Shown here: piece after piece, positions 1 through 11,433 of the stretch | Position numbering within the stretch: the first letter of the stretch is position 1 | How the letters are laid out: every line of letters starts with the position of its first letter | Source: Plazaster borealis | Lineage: Eukaryota > Echinodermata > Asteroidea > Forcipulatida > Labidiasteridae | DNA length: 64,000 nt | Assembly: GCA_021014325.1 (NCBI GenBank) | Contig: CM037475.1 | Coordinates: 4,371,001 to 4,435,000, forward strand | Direction of reading: 5' to 3' | The notes under the pieces: model-generated | Database searches by the model: none | What the model saw: the letters and a program-made list of their open reading frames with translations, nothing else | Told to the model about the DNA's origin: nothing | Position numbers and translations under genes: made by a program

Positions 1-285
1 CATTTCACTTCGAAGTAATGTGGTTATGGAACAAGATGTAAGTCTTTTATCCCCCAAAATTGAAATCTGAGAAACGTTACTGTCAGTAACGTTTGAATGT
101 GTATTTCAATTACGGATTATTCTTCCTGCAAGGACATAACCGCTCCGGATTTTCGGGGATATCTCAAAAATGCGACCACCTTTTGAAATGAAATTTTTCA
201 CGGGTTAGTTTTATTGTAAATCTACATTTATATATGGGATTAAAACAATCGAACGGTTCCAAAAACCAAAGAAATACTTTCCTTT
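1..285 (+). mobile_element. MITE group B, cut by the window edge
   Basis: It aligns base for base with the middle and right part of the complete copy at 21927-22323: the TTCACTTCGAAGTA motif, the ATCCCCCAAAATT block, the central palindrome around CAGTAACGTT and the GGACATAACCGCTCC block. It ends near TTTTAA at 283-288. The left part is outside the window. Non-coding. Confidence 0.8.
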
Positions 286-3195
286 TAAAGCGTGGTTGCA
301 TAGTTAAGTCATTAGGCAAGTACCATGTACCTTAACACTGACTGCTCTGTCTATTTCTGTGTCTTTTTTTCTCACCTCCTTGGTTAGCTAGCCTATTAGG
401 CCATGTAACAAAAATAACATGTTTCTCATCCTTGCCTGCTTCCTTTCTTGACGTCGCCTTCAAGAAAGACTCTGCTAGGGTCGAAACGTCAGGCCATTAA
501 CTATTTTTTGCATTTATACCATAGGTCCTTTTTGTTGGCAAGCAGTTTGCAACTGCTGATTAAATTTTCTCCTTATTTTAGTTCTTAAAAAACCCACCCC
601 AAAACAACGTAATTTTTAGCCCCTCTTGAAGTCTTCCATCTAAGTAGTTTGTAGAGTAATGTATACCTTCTTCTTTTTTTGGGAATTTATCAACTAAACT
701 ATATCATTATCTGTTTTATTTGACAATTAAAAAGTTATTACGGTATAATGAGATCGGTATACATGTACAGATAAATTTATTGAAATCTAATGATGAGATC
801 AACACGGCGAGAATCTTGGGGAAAAAAATACTTGAAAATGGAAAATCACTAATAACAAGGACTTACTCCTTCCTTTTTTTAAAAAGTCCAGACAAGAAAC
901 ATACAATTATTTTTACATGGCCTTGGCAGATATTCAATTGCTTTATAAATATCATAGAATAATAGATATATGTTATTGTCCACGTTAAAAACAGAAATTT
1001 AACATCCACTGGCCGTATACCATAAATTACAAAAAATTACAAGATACAAGGAGTTAAATATAGGCTACAAGGCGACAAGAGACCGGTTGCAATCATTACA
1101 AAGGACCATGAAACAATGGTACAATACAAGTTGCTTAAAAACAACCCCAGTTTAGACCCTATGAGCGTTGTATTTGTTTGTGATTTTAGATTCATGTAAA
1201 AGACCAAATCGCTACTTCATCAGGAGAGAATTTTTTTTACATGATATTAATATTCATTTTCTCAAAATTTAAAATCAAACATGCAGCCGGTGAAAAACCC
1301 CTGCTAACCTGATTCCAAGGCAATATAATAAAAAGTTTTTTGGGAAAAAATGGCCAAATTCAATTTCATGTTTCCCAAATCCGGGTGGGGGAGCCTTTCA
1401 GATACATTGAGTTCTGATTTCGGAAAAGCATATTTCAAAATGCCCTTCAGGGAAAAAAATAGAGTTATTAAACCATCTGAAGTGACTTTTAGAATATCCA
1501 ACCCGAAGAAATGTTTGCAAATTTGTCTAATTTGTAATTGCCATTTTAGAAACCGGGAGTAGTCCAGTCGAATGAAGATGACATTCCTGCTTCTATATTT
1601 GTCTCGGTTGATTTACAGATAAAGCAAATGTTGAGTGGGACTATGAAAATATTTATGTACAGCAAAGAAAATACTCCCCCTTTCAAACCCCCCCCCCCAA
1701 AAAAAAAGAAAAAACGTAGAATTTAATTTGACTTTATTGCACACAGTAACTTGATACTTGTGCAAATAAAGTCCTGGTTGCTAACCTTTTGAGAACAAAG
1801 GCAGGTGATATCTTTTCCCGAAAGGCGTCTGTCTGCGCTACAACACGCTAATCTTCAAATAAAGCAAACGTGACGGCCCCTCTCTCTTCCCAATAAAACT
1901 CTCGCAACATCAGCACCAAGCAGACAAGGGAAAAGTGGGGCAATTGTAACGAGGCGCTTGGCTATTATCCAATGACAAGAAGAAGAAGAAAACAAAATCC
2001 AATCTCGAGGAGCTCCGAAATGGTCAGGGGCTTTCTGAAATCTCTTGTCGATTCTAATTGAGGTGTAAAATGTTCACAAATGCCCGTGGTTGTTTTTCTA
2101 CTAGTGATGTTGGCTCACACACCTGCAATCATATTGCTAAATATATTCACAGTGTGTTTCCTCACTGTGGGCATATAATGCTTTTATTCATCGAGAAGAA
2201 AGACATTTCCCTCTGATCTTTTCCTGTACTTAGTTCTTCTTTTTTTGTCAAAGGAAAATATCGATTGAGGTTCTTTTTTTTTAGCCGTGCTGACTTGAAG
2301 GTCATGTTTAGGTCAGCTTATAAGAGGTTCAGAAATCACGCCAGTTTGCAGGTTTTGATCATATTCAGGGAAGCGTGAATTGTGAAAGACTTAAAATGAA
2401 GGATACCATTTGTTGGAATCTTTTTTGGGGGCGTGCTATTTTAAACCCTCTAGTATTGAAGAAACAGTTAGTAGTAATGAAATGTTTTCCTATAGACTGT
2501 GCAAGTCTCGCGCGTATCGGAACGAGAAAACACGTAAAATGAAGAACATTTTTTTCTCTGAAACAAAATCTTTGTTTTAAATTATATCTTTAATATTATA
2601 TTCAAAATTTGAACAGCAAAAATACTCATTACATGTTTGTAAAATCAGTTTTAGTTTTTATAATAAATACACAAATAATGTGTTAATTATTATTGAAGCA
2701 AAATTAAAAATCTGGGCCAAGGATGCTTATTTGATCTTAACTTTTCAGAAACCACTTACGTGGATTCGCGATGGTCACATGGGCGTAAAATTTAGGCTTG
2801 ACGCCATTTATAGAGGACGCTGATGCCTCAACAACCATAGACTGCAATGAAAAGGCTGGCGTTGCAATTACAGCATCTGGCGATTATCATCGCGCATCCA
2901 AAACAAGCATTTACATATAAGTTTTGTGATCGGAGGTGAGCACAAAATTCTTTATTTTTTTGCAGCAACCGGAAGCTGAGGTCAAGTTTAATACTCTGGT
3001 TTTCTTTGTTATATTGTTGAATTGATTTAACTTTCATATTTTGTACCACTAATTATTACATTCCCAACAACACATATATTTTTCATGGTCATAAACTAAA
3101 AAAAAAATAAACAAAAAAAAAAAATCCACTTGCTCCATATGGTTGGGACCACAATGACCGGAAGTTCAAATATGCGCGAGACTGACACAGTCGTC
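286..3195. other. Gene-free stretch, mostly unique sequence
   Basis: I see no exon that I can support. It holds an inverted-pair repeat at 456-556 (own entry), a C/A homopolymer run at about 1688-1710 and AT-rich DNA at 2580-2700. A balanced-composition block at about 1840-2230 does not match any repeat elsewhere in the window and could be a regulatory element; this is only a suspicion. Confidence 0.4.
456..556 (+). repeat. Dispersed repeat with GGGTCGAAACGTC motif (inverted partner at 4139-4238)
   Basis: The segment GCCTTCAAGAAAGACTCTGC, the motif GGGTCGAAACGTCAGGCC and the run to AAGCAGTTTGCAACTGC recur in reverse complement at 4139-4238. The 'hairpin plus CGAAACGTC' arrangement resembles ends of Penelope-like retroelements that carry hammerhead-type motifs. 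Here the core is not canonical, so that link is a guess. Confidence 0.5.
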
Positions 3196-3198
3196 GAT

Positions 3199-3456
3199 TT
3201 AAAGGTAGGGTGGTATTGGTAAATTCTGCCTAAATTAAAAATTAAAAACCACTTGGTGAGAGAAGCTGTGTGGCTGTATATAATTAATTAATTACTTTGA
3301 GAAAGGATTCCCTTCGAAGTAATATGGTTTTCTCAGCAAATAGATACTGTATTCAGCAGAAACTTTCACATGTGACTTTTATTGTATCGTTCTGTTTAAT
3401 TTTGCCTATAAATCAGCATGTCGTTGACAAACGTCAATCTATGACCGGACCTTCAA
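3199..3456 (+). mobile_element. MITE group C, short copy
   Basis: TTAA is followed by AAGGTAGGG. Further in are ACTTGGTGAGAGAAGC, GAGAAAGGATTCCCTTCGAA and TTTCACATGTGACTTTTATT, all shared with the full copy at 16775-17206. The right end (TATGACCGGACCTTCAATAA) is a decayed inverted terminus. Confidence 0.65.
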
Positions 3457-3519
3457 TAATTAATGGCAAATCGTGCGCTTGTCAAGATTTTTAAAGCCAG
3501 TTTAAATGTACATGTATGC

Positions 3520-3720
3520 GATTGACCCAATTAACCTGGCGTCATCACCCTACGATAAATCTTGGTGGCGCCGTTTTGGGAGTCCAATTCCCAATGCGTT
3601 ACTGTGTATTGCAAACTTTAATAAAGCAATGCGTGCTCGGATGGACACATATCATATATTGACACACAGTTTGACTTCCAAAATGACAGACAATGGGCAG
3701 ACAGTTAGCCATGTGTGAAA
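3520..3720 (+). repeat. Dispersed repeat, related to 21170-21345
   Basis: The two stretches share GACCCAATT, a GACGTCAT/GGCGTCAT block, GTTACTGT and a common end in which ACTCCAAAAATGGCAGACA corresponds to ACTTCCAAAATGACAGACA. Both are non-coding. Class unknown. Confidence 0.45.
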
Positions 3721-3841
3721 CCACGGGGGGTAAATATGCAAACCTAATTACCTTGAATCGTAATAGTAATAAGTTATCATTGTTGACTGTCTTTACAAAA
3801 AAAACCTGATCGCTACATGTATCTTTAATGAATTACATCGT

Positions 3842-4033
3842 GGGCACAATTTCACAGAGCTGCGTAAACAGCAAATATTGCTTACAAGTTTTCTGCTAAG
3901 CAAACATAAGCAGGATACCAGTCAAAGATGGTACATGTGGAATGGTTGTTTGGCTGGTAACCTTATTCTGGTAAGCATCATTTTGTTGTGCTTGGCTAAC
4001 TTTTTGTGCTTAAGCAGCTATGAAACTGGGTCA
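3842..4033. mobile_element. MITE group G (AATTTCATAGAGCTGCTT termini)
   Basis: It begins GGGCACAATTTCACAGAGCT and ends AAGCAGCTATGAAACTGGGT, which are imperfect inverted termini. The internal motifs GCTAAGCA, GGCTGGTAACC and TTTTGTTGTGCTT are shared by all group G copies in the window. No coding capacity. Confidence 0.75.
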
Positions 4034-4138
4034 TGGATAGTTAGAGGTCCTAAAATAACAGGCTTTCAGATTTGATCTGAGTATCAACATCAACATCTTT
4101 TGTACAGTGAAACAAAAATGTGAGAAAATCGAATTAGC

Positions 4139-4238
4139 TGATTGCAAACTGCTTACCAACCAAAAGGACCTATGGTATAAATGCAAAAAATAGTTAATGT
4201 CATGAGGTTTTGACCCTAGCAGAGTCTTTCTGGAAGGC
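4139..4238 (-). repeat. Inverted partner of the 456-556 repeat
   Basis: The reverse complement reads GCCTTCCAGAAAGACTCTGC, then TAGGGTCAAAACCTCATGAC, and follows the left copy to TTGCAATCAG. The two copies are about 3.7 kb apart and oppositely oriented. Confidence 0.55.
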
Positions 4239-5498
4239 TAAGTGACAACACAACACACATAAAAGGGTATTTAGGGTATAACAGAAGCAGTCAAGTGGAA
4301 AGAAATGAAAAGAGAGAGGCAGAAAGCACACCAAAAAAGCAAGGGATTTTGAAGATTTGGTGTCACAATTTCTGGCTCAAAAAATAAAATTAAAAACACC
4401 TCTCTGTTGTGCATTTTGGGGGTGTTTTCACCAAAGTTGTTCTGTATTGTATTTTCCCCATCCGCCTAATTTAAGAATGACTTTTGTGGACACAAAATAA
4501 CAATGTCGGATTTATTCCTTTGTCTGTCTTTCTTGCAGTTGTTCTGGATACAAACCAGTGGTATCACACGACACGCATTCATCCAGGTCAGATCAGCATC
4601 ACAATCGGTTCGGAGTTTGACTGATCAGATGTTATCCGCCTCTAATCCACAATGTACTACCGGGTACCGGCCAACTTGAGCTAGAGTGTGTATACAGCTG
4701 CTGCTTTCTGGTCGGTTAGCTTTGTTTTTTCTTCATTTATTCTAAAACGTCACATGGTTCAGGATTGACGCGGAGAAGAATCCCAGTGGGCTACACACCA
4801 AAATTCGGGTCGGTGTGACCTATTGACGGGGTCAGGAGACCTCCAATGGGCCACACCCATCTTCTGGTCGTACTGACCTGTTCACTGGGTCAGACTGACC
4901 AGGAATCTGGGTCGCAGAAGTGTGTTTTTGACTCAGATAACGGACTTTGTTGACTCCCAATATGGGACGCGCTCACCTGGATATTTTTATGCAGTGCTCG
5001 ATTTTTCAAGAAATTTTCTACAAGCCTACAGAAAATTGCAGCTCAGAAAATTTACTGGACCAAGAAATATTTTTAAGAGACCACAATTACAACGATTTGC
5101 TTTTTTTGGGGGGTGTATTTGTTTAGGATGAAGTTTGTACTTGAAAAGCTGTAGTATAAATAAGTCATTGAGTCAATATTACATTTTTAACAGACTGCAA
5201 CTTGCAAGACTTTTTGGGTTATGGGGTTACTGGCCAAGTGCGAAAACTCCTGAACTCTGGCCAGTGGTCCAGTGGGTATTCTGATATTCTGCCATTTGGA
5301 CCTTGTCTCCCTGTCGCTTGTGACATGGTTTTCTTTATAGTGTACAAGATATGATTTTTAACACAGCTTAAAAAACAAATTATACCACGCCCGATATGGG
5401 GCAGAGGGTATACCCCCTCCAATGTTCCCATACCTTAACAAACTATTGTACAGAGGTACCCCCTCAAAATCCTCTAAAGAATTCCTGATATTCCAAGC
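4239..5498. other. Gene-free stretch with degenerate GGGTC-rich region
   Basis: About 4770-4925 contains several diverged copies of a GGGTCA/GTGACC phrase with the words 'GGGCCACACC' and 'GGGCTACACACC'. A short piece at 5226-5275 resembles the 'GGCCAGTGG' repeat seen at 6052 and 47515. No exon recognised. Confidence 0.35.
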
Positions 5499-5499
5499 A

Positions 5500-5748
5500 A
5501 GCCGAAGCGCGCTGAATTGAAACAAGGTCCTCTGAATGTTTTATACTTGGCGTTTTTCTTGGTTTTCGAAGCCCTACTGTGCAATTTAGAGCATTCTATA
5601 TGGGTTCCTTTTCATGTTTTTTTGTGAAACTACTGTATAAAAAATAATATAATAATATTATATAATTTTGTTTGCGTATTGGCCAAAATTTGCGCGTATC
5701 GGCACGCAATTTTCGCGTATCGGCCCGATACGCTAGCTTGTGCATGGG
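5500..5748 (+). repeat. Dispersed repeat ending in CGTATCGGCCCGATACGC
   Basis: It runs from AAGCCGAAGCGCGCTGAATT to GCGTATCGGCCCGATACGC. A reverse-complement copy with the same order of blocks (GCTAGCGTATCGGGCC to GCGTGCTTCGGCC) lies at 45455-45662. The copies are non-coding and the class is unknown. Confidence 0.6.
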
Positions 5749-6051
5749 GGAACCCTGTCTTTTTTCTCCCTTTTTTCTGGCGTTATATTGCCGTAGTATT
5801 GCAATATATAGCCATACTATTGCATTGTATCGCCATACTAATGCGTATTGCCATATTTTATTGTGCTACATGTATTTCGCAGCTTGTTACATCTCTACAA
5901 ATAGAAATCTAGAAGTTTGCTCTCATCTAGGGATCCGTGTCTTTCTTATTTGTACTTCCATCTTCACCTCTTTCAAGAAAATCTGAAGGTGAAGGGAGGT
6001 CGATGTACAAAGTCTGAAACCAGGAAAAAAATCCACACATTTCATTGGTCC
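5749..6051. other. Short degenerate repeat (ATTGCCATA/ATCGCCATA)
   Basis: Between about 5785 and 5860 the phrase 'TATTGCMATA' or 'TATCGCCATACTA' recurs five or six times out of phase. The rest is unique AT-rich DNA. No gene. Confidence 0.35.
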
Positions 6052-6400
6052 AGGGCTTGAAATTTACACTCGCAGGCCCAAGGCCACTGATTTTAGTGCC
6101 ATAAACTCATGACTCGTCAAAATCGGCGGTCTTTTTGTTCAAATATTGACTTTCAGTCTGATAAGTATCTTTCAATTCTGTTGAAGTATTGAAGAATACT
6201 TACCCATAATATAAATGAGATAAATCTTCTCTAATATAATTCAAACTAAGACAGTTCAAATGTTTAACTGTGTATAGGCCTATGTTTTTTTTTTATCTCA
6301 TTTCAATTGTGGTCTTGTAAAACAAATTCTGGTCCAGTAAACATTTTGAGCTACAAGTCATGGTATAGTCTTGTGGTTTTTCCCCCCAATTCAAGTCCTG
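6052..6400 (+). repeat. Dispersed repeat group L (AGGCCCAAGGCCAC ... TTGGAGCCCTG)
   Basis: Copies at 24232-24325 (partial), 47515-47885 and 51850-52075 share the ACTCATGACT block, the GTTGACTTTCTGTCTGATAA block, AAATGAGATAAATCTTCTCT and the GGTCTTGTGG..CCCCCCAATT end. Non-coding, class unknown. Confidence 0.65.
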
Positions 6401-6830
6401 TATAGGTAAGATTGACTTTACTGAACCGTTCTAAACGTTACTATTTTAAACACCATATTTTGATGGAGATACATAAAAGTGAACTATTTTCTTCATTTCA
6501 TTACTCTTAAAAACAACTGGCACTTTCCCTCTTATAAAGATACAACAGAAGTTCATTCATGTCCTTTCTTAAAAATAAAAAATAAAAAGTGTTATCCAAA
6601 TCTATTTATTTTATGTAAAAAAGAGTCAGTGGATTGCTGTTGTGGGTTTTTGAATTTCTATTTTTTTAGTTTGCGTTTTCTTTGTATGCAATGTATTTAT
6701 CTGGAATGTACTTTGAAAAAGTGTGTTTAAATAAATGTGAGTTTTTTATTTTTTGTTGAAGAATGAAAAGTAGAATGAAATAACCTTTTTTTATATTCCT
6801 TATTCTTTCAGTCCATATGAAATAAAATGC
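6401..6830. other. AT-rich gene-free stretch
   Basis: It is rich in A/T runs with several AATAAA-like words (6721-6735, 6770-6800), but no upstream exon is recognisable. I see nothing else in it. Confidence 0.35.
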
Positions 6831-7199
6831 TTAAAGGCACTGGACTTTGTTTGGTAATTACTCAAAATATATATTAGCATAAAAACTTACTTGGTAACGA
6901 GCTGTTGATAGTATAAAACATTGTGAGTAACGACTCCCTCTGAAGTAACGTAGTTTTTGAGAAAGAGGTAATTTCTCACTAAAATATCAAAAGACTTCAG
7001 GCCTGAAGCCTTTTTCAGTAATCTGAAAGCACAACAATTTGTACAACAAGGGTGTTTTTTCTTTCATCATTTTCTTGCAACTTCGAAGAGCAATTGAGAC
7101 CAAATTGTCACAGGTTTTGATATTTTATGCATTATGTTGGGATTCACCAAGTGAGAATACTGGGCTTTGACAGTTACCAAACATGTCCAGTGCCTTTCA
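6831..7199 (+). mobile_element. MITE group A
   Basis: TTAA is followed by AAGGCACTGGAC, and the right end is CATGTCCAGTGCCTTTCAA with the TTAA decayed. It has the group A arms AAACTTACTTGGTAAC, GTTGATAGTATAAAACATTG, CACAACAATTTGTACAACAAG and TTGACAGTTACCAAA, and a short central palindrome (CTTCAGGCCTGAAG). It has no coding capacity. Confidence 0.85.
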
Positions 7200-8324
7200 A
7201 ACAATTTTTATTATAATATTCTGTCAGTCACTATATGGAAAGGAAATGCATTCTCCTCTTTGTTTTTAAAGTCATATTTATTCAGATTATAACAACAAGA
7301 AAGAAACTATTATTATTTTTGTGTGGGAATTTTTCTCCCACATCTAAAACTGAAAAATGTCTTGTTTCTTTTCATCCTGTTATTGGCGTTTTTTGTGCTG
7401 TTGGATGTGAAATAAATAAACACAGACAACTCAATTTGGGAATTTTGCTACATTTTCTCTATTTTTGCACAACTCACTTTCATAAACGGTTTAATCCATG
7501 CAAGTCTCCTGTGCAATAGACTTCTCCTGGCTGTCCCGAAAAATGATTTAAAATTCCTAACTATTACTGATGCACCTTGGGACACACGGGTCGGTTGATA
7601 TCCATTTTGAGAGATATGAAAGGATTTGAATCTCATTAATAACTTATAAACCTGACGTTAGGGCAAGTCATGCAGAAGTTAAAATGAGTGGGACTTGTCG
7701 CTATCTCACTTTTCTTCAATCCCTGGTGGACGGTTCATAGGAAGGTATTGACACGTGGGACCGGGGGAACCAGCTGCCACAACCTCCAGTATAATTACAA
7801 CCCCATTCAAGTTTTTTTTTTGTTGCAGTTTCGCGTCATGGGAACGGTCAGATCGGTAGATGTTTGTGATTGTGTTAGAAAAACACGCTTGATGTTCATC
7901 GAGTCGGGATGGAGAAGTGGAGGTGTTTGGGTGGATTGACTTTCAGTATTAAATGGCCGTTTATTTTTTCGTTTCCCTTCTTCATCTTAAAAAAAAAAAT
8001 TCTAAATGAAAAATGTCAATGTTACACCCGTTATGACATTAGTCCATCACACACGTTAGTTTACATGGAAAGACTGAAAATGAAAGGAACAGGAAAACAA
8101 ATGAGTTGGTTGCCGTTCAAGAAAAAGCTTGTGTTGTAATCTTTCATTCAAGATTTTCAAGCACTGCCAACTCACAAGTTCCCTGTGGTCTCCAGGGTGC
8201 ATCACTGCTGTTTCATGCTGGTTCTGGGTTAGGTATTATGGTCACATAGCATGAAACAGTTAAGATAATTAAAAATTTATAGGGTTGGGCTAATTTTCTG
8301 TGACTATTTTCTGTGACCTCTACA
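7200..8324. other. Gene-free stretch with a SINE-tail fragment
   Basis: At 7325-7410 the blocks TTTTCTCCCACATCTAAAACTG and GCTGTTGGATGTGAAATAAA match the tail of the SINE at 51590-51850. At 8195-8250 GTTTCATGCT and AGCATGAAAC form a short inverted repeat. The rest appears unique and non-coding. Confidence 0.4.
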
Positions 8325-9182
8325 TAAGGCTACATAAAAAAAAAAAATTGTTGATCGTCCCCGCCCGACCCTACGAAACCCCTCGACCCCATTTTTTTTT
8401 TTTTTTTTAAATCATAAAAAACGGTCTTTTCAATTATCTTTTCAGTCAAATTTGGCTCCCAGATTTTTCAGCTGATATTTTTTCAAAATCCATAGGTTGG
8501 AAATAGATATTTGAAGAAAGATTGTGTCGGCAAAAACAAGAACAATTCTTCAAATATTTACTTAAAGGCAGTGGACACTATTGGTAATTACTCAAAATAA
8601 TTATTAGCACAAAACCTTACTTGGAATCAAGTAATGGGGAGAGGTTGGTAGTATAAAACATTGTGAGAAACGGCTCCCTCTGAAGTGGAGTAGTTTTCGA
8701 GAAAGAAGTAATTTTCCACGAATTTGATTTCGAGACCTTAAGTTTAGAACTTGAGGTCTCGAAATCAAGCATCTGAAAGCACACAACTTCGTGTGACAAG
8801 GGTGTTTTTTCTTTCATAGTTATCTTGCAACTCCGACGAACCGATCGAGCTGAAATTTTCACAGGTTTGTTATTTTATGCATATGTTGAGATACACCAAG
8901 TGAGAAGACTGGTCTTTGACAATTACCAATAGTGTACACTGTCTTTAAGAAAATGTTCACAGAAAATGTCATCTAGGAGTTAAATGGGTTTAACAAAACA
9001 ATTAAAAACATCAAAATCACACAAACCCTCTGTTCTATAGTGATTGTGATGATTTCTTTATTCTTTATTTCATATTTTGCCATGTCCTAATAAATAATAA
9101 ATAAAAATAAAAACCGCCCTCCCACCCTAACTTCCCACTAAAAAAGGACGATCAACAAATTTTTAATTTTATTCGGCCTAAA
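8325..9182. mobile_element. Putative TIR element containing a nested group A MITE
   Basis: AATTGTTGATCGTCC near 8345 and GGACGATCAACAAATTT at 9146-9162 are opposed, with similar A-rich flanks and CGCCCNACCCTA-like sequence just inside each. Between them lies the complete MITE at 8562-8948. The reading that an older fold-back element was hit by a younger MITE is an inference from this layout. Confidence 0.5.
8562..8948 (+). mobile_element. MITE group A, complete, with long central palindrome
   Basis: It is bounded by TTAA on both sides, with termini AAGGCAGTGGACACTATTGG and CAATAGTGTACACTGTCTT. The centre is a palindrome with arms GATTTCGAGACCT and AGGTCTCGAAATC. The copy at 58541-58846 is nearly identical (about four differences in 306 bases). 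Confidence 0.9.
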
Positions 9183-9711
9183 CACTGTTTATTTTTAAGG
9201 ATGTTTTCATAGAAATGTTTGACGACATGTGGTGATGAAATTCTATTCCTCATTAACTCATGAAAATCAGAGGATTTGAAAGATCCTACACTTTCCCAAA
9301 CAAATATTTTCCTTTCTGTCATGATAATCAGAAATATGCAAACCAATCATAAGGCATTACTGAAAAATAAATGGCTTTCGTCACCAGGTCTTTCCCAGAA
9401 GCTGTTGTTTTAAAAATATTTTCATTGAGACCCCATTAATTGCTGTTTGCTTTGGGTGTTATAAATGACTTGAGGGGACCATTCAGTGCAGACGTGAAGT
9501 TATTGCATTGTTTGGATGCTAGGGTAGTGTTTGGTAAATATTGGCTATAATGTGTAAACGCCTTGAAAATTGCATTAAAAGCCATTGATCTTTACGTTTG
9601 TACAAGAAGGTGCAGCTGAAATTTAGGAAAAGGTAGTCAAATTTCCTCTATGTATCTGTCCTTTGTCTGTGCACTTAAATCGCCTGGCAGATAAGCAAGT
9701 GTGACTTGCCA
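9183..9711. other. Gene-free, apparently unique stretch
   Basis: I recognise no repeat or exon. The composition is AT-rich and even. Confidence 0.35.
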
Positions 9712-9945
9712 TTAAAGGTAGGGTCATAGATCGGTAAGTACTCCAAAAATTTATGACCATAACAATTTACTTGGTGAGAAGCACTGCAGCTATTGATAGT
9801 ATAAACTATTTTGAGAAAGGATTCCCTTGGAAGTAATATGGTTCGGATAATTTGTCACCCAAAACATTTGAACCTGAGAATCAATTCAACCATGAATCGT
9901 TTCTCAGAACCAACACTCCTCCCAAAATGAACTTTATACATAACA
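9712..9945 (+). mobile_element. MITE group C, left part only
   Basis: TTAA, AAGGTAGGGTCATAGATCGG, TTTACTTGGTGAGAAGCACT and GAGAAAGGATTCCCTT match the full copy at 16775-17206. The homology stops near 9940, where a 94-bp tandem array begins, so the right half is missing or replaced. Confidence 0.7.
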
Positions 9946-9949
9946 AAAA

Positions 9950-10215
9950 CCCAGCAAGTTTACAAGTTATAGTTACTTCTTATTTCCCACACCATGCAAA
10001 GCTTCAAACATCACTCACTTACTCCTCCCAAAAGAAATTTACACAAGGTTGTACCCGCAAGTTTACATACTTCTTATTTTCCAGACCATGCAAAGCTTCA
10101 AACATCACTTACTCCTCACAAAAGAGATTTACATATGGTTGTACCTGTAAGTTTACAAGTTACTTCTTATTTTTTCAGACAATCCAAAGTTTCAAACATC
10201 ATACAGGGAAAGCAG
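9950..10215 (+). repeat. 94-bp tandem repeat, about 2.8 copies
   Basis: The phrase ATGCAAAGCTTCAAACATCA occurs at 9994 and 10088 and, with two changes, at 10182: exact 94-bp spacing. CTTCTTATTTYCCAGACC precedes each. Overlapping open frames here are by-products of the repeat. Confidence 0.85.
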
Positions 10216-10391
10216 TATTCTGGTGTGAAAAGGGGCTATAATGACTTCATTTGCATAATTATTTAGAGATGTAGAGCTTACAGTCTACTGTAAATATAAA
10301 AGTTTATTAATTATAAAGGTAAATGTATTGAAAAACATGTTTTATTTTGTATGTGTGCAACATATATGTTTAATGTAATTGACAACAGTGC

Positions 10392-10787
10392 TTAAAGGGA
10401 TTGTGTACGTTTGGTAATTGGAACCCACTGTTTGTTTCAATCCTACATAGTTGTAGATATATACCATAAAACTAACCTGTGAAATTTTCATTTCAAAAGG
10501 TGGTAGCGTTTTTGAGATATTGCCGAAAATATGGAACGGTTATGTCCACGCAGAAAGAATAATCTGCAATTGGAATACACAATCTGAGAAACATTACTGC
10601 AGTAACGCTTCTCAGATTCAAATGTTTGGGGATAAAAAGTGCTATATTTTTCTATAACCCCAGTACTTCGAAGCGAAAAGTTTCTCAAAATGCATTATAC
10701 TATCCAAAGCTGCTGTACTTCTTACCACGTAATTTTTTATCGCCATTCATTTTCAGAGTCATTACCAAACGTACACAGACCCTTTAA
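10392..10787 (-). mobile_element. MITE group B, complete, reversed
   Basis: TTAA at both ends; termini AAGGGATTGTGTACGTTTGG and CGTACACAGACCCTT. The centre is a palindrome (GAGAAACATTACTGCAGTAA then CGCTTCTC). It shares the CATAACCG and GATAGTATAA blocks with 21927-22323 in reverse orientation. Confidence 0.9.
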
Positions 10788-10864
10788 GTTTGTACTCAGT
10801 TGTCAGTTGTTCAGGACAATAAATGCTTGAAAACAAAGATTTAAACAGTTGATTCTTTCAGTGT

Positions 10865-11033
10865 CAGGCATGATATTCTTCCTACTTAGTCTGATTTCCG
10901 ATTGTTTTTGCCCTCAACAAAATTGTGACTAAATAGCCTGAAAAGCCTACTAAAGCCTACACCATATGTATGCAGGTCAGCCCTTGTACTCAAGTGTTCA
11001 TACTTTTTTCCAAGGAACAAATATCATGCCTGC
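10865..11033. mobile_element. MITE group H (CAGGCATGATAT termini)
   Basis: It starts CAGGCATGATATTCTTCCTA and ends CAAATATCATGCCTGCAG, an inverted pair. Internal blocks (GGTCAGCCCTTGTACTCAAG, TTTTTTCCAAGGAAC) recur in the copies at 12413, 34761 and 38670. Confidence 0.8.
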
Positions 11034-11433
11034 AGTGTGCTTGTTTTTTTTTCTTCTCTTGCAGCAATGAAAAATAAACTATTTTCAATAGAAGTATTTG
11101 GTATAAATTTATTTGTCCTTTTTGTGGGGAAAGTATGTAAATAAAATTGAAGAAGGAACACATTAAAACAAAATATGAATTGCATCGACCTAACCATTAT
11201 GTTTGTGCGACTATTTACAATCAAAACAATTAAGAATCTTCCATTGCATCTTATCTGTTCAGAATCCTTTCAAAGGAAGAAGATAAGTCTCTGACATTTT
11301 CAGCCTCACAATTTTGTTGTTTGGAAAGCATTTACGTCCCCAGCACAAGGTTTCCCGTCCTGTATGCTACTTCTTGTCTAATCTTTAGAACCTCTCTTTG
11401 TTATCTTCTCTAGACAAAATTGGTTTTAAATTT
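11034..11433. other. Gene-free, apparently unique stretch
   Basis: I see no exon or known repeat; it has a T-rich run at 11043-11058. Confidence 0.3.

Noticed and set aside
9852..10266. Overlapping 129- and 90-codon frames
   Set aside because: They coincide with the 94-bp tandem array and the end of a MITE. The repeat is not a multiple of three, so the frames are incidental.
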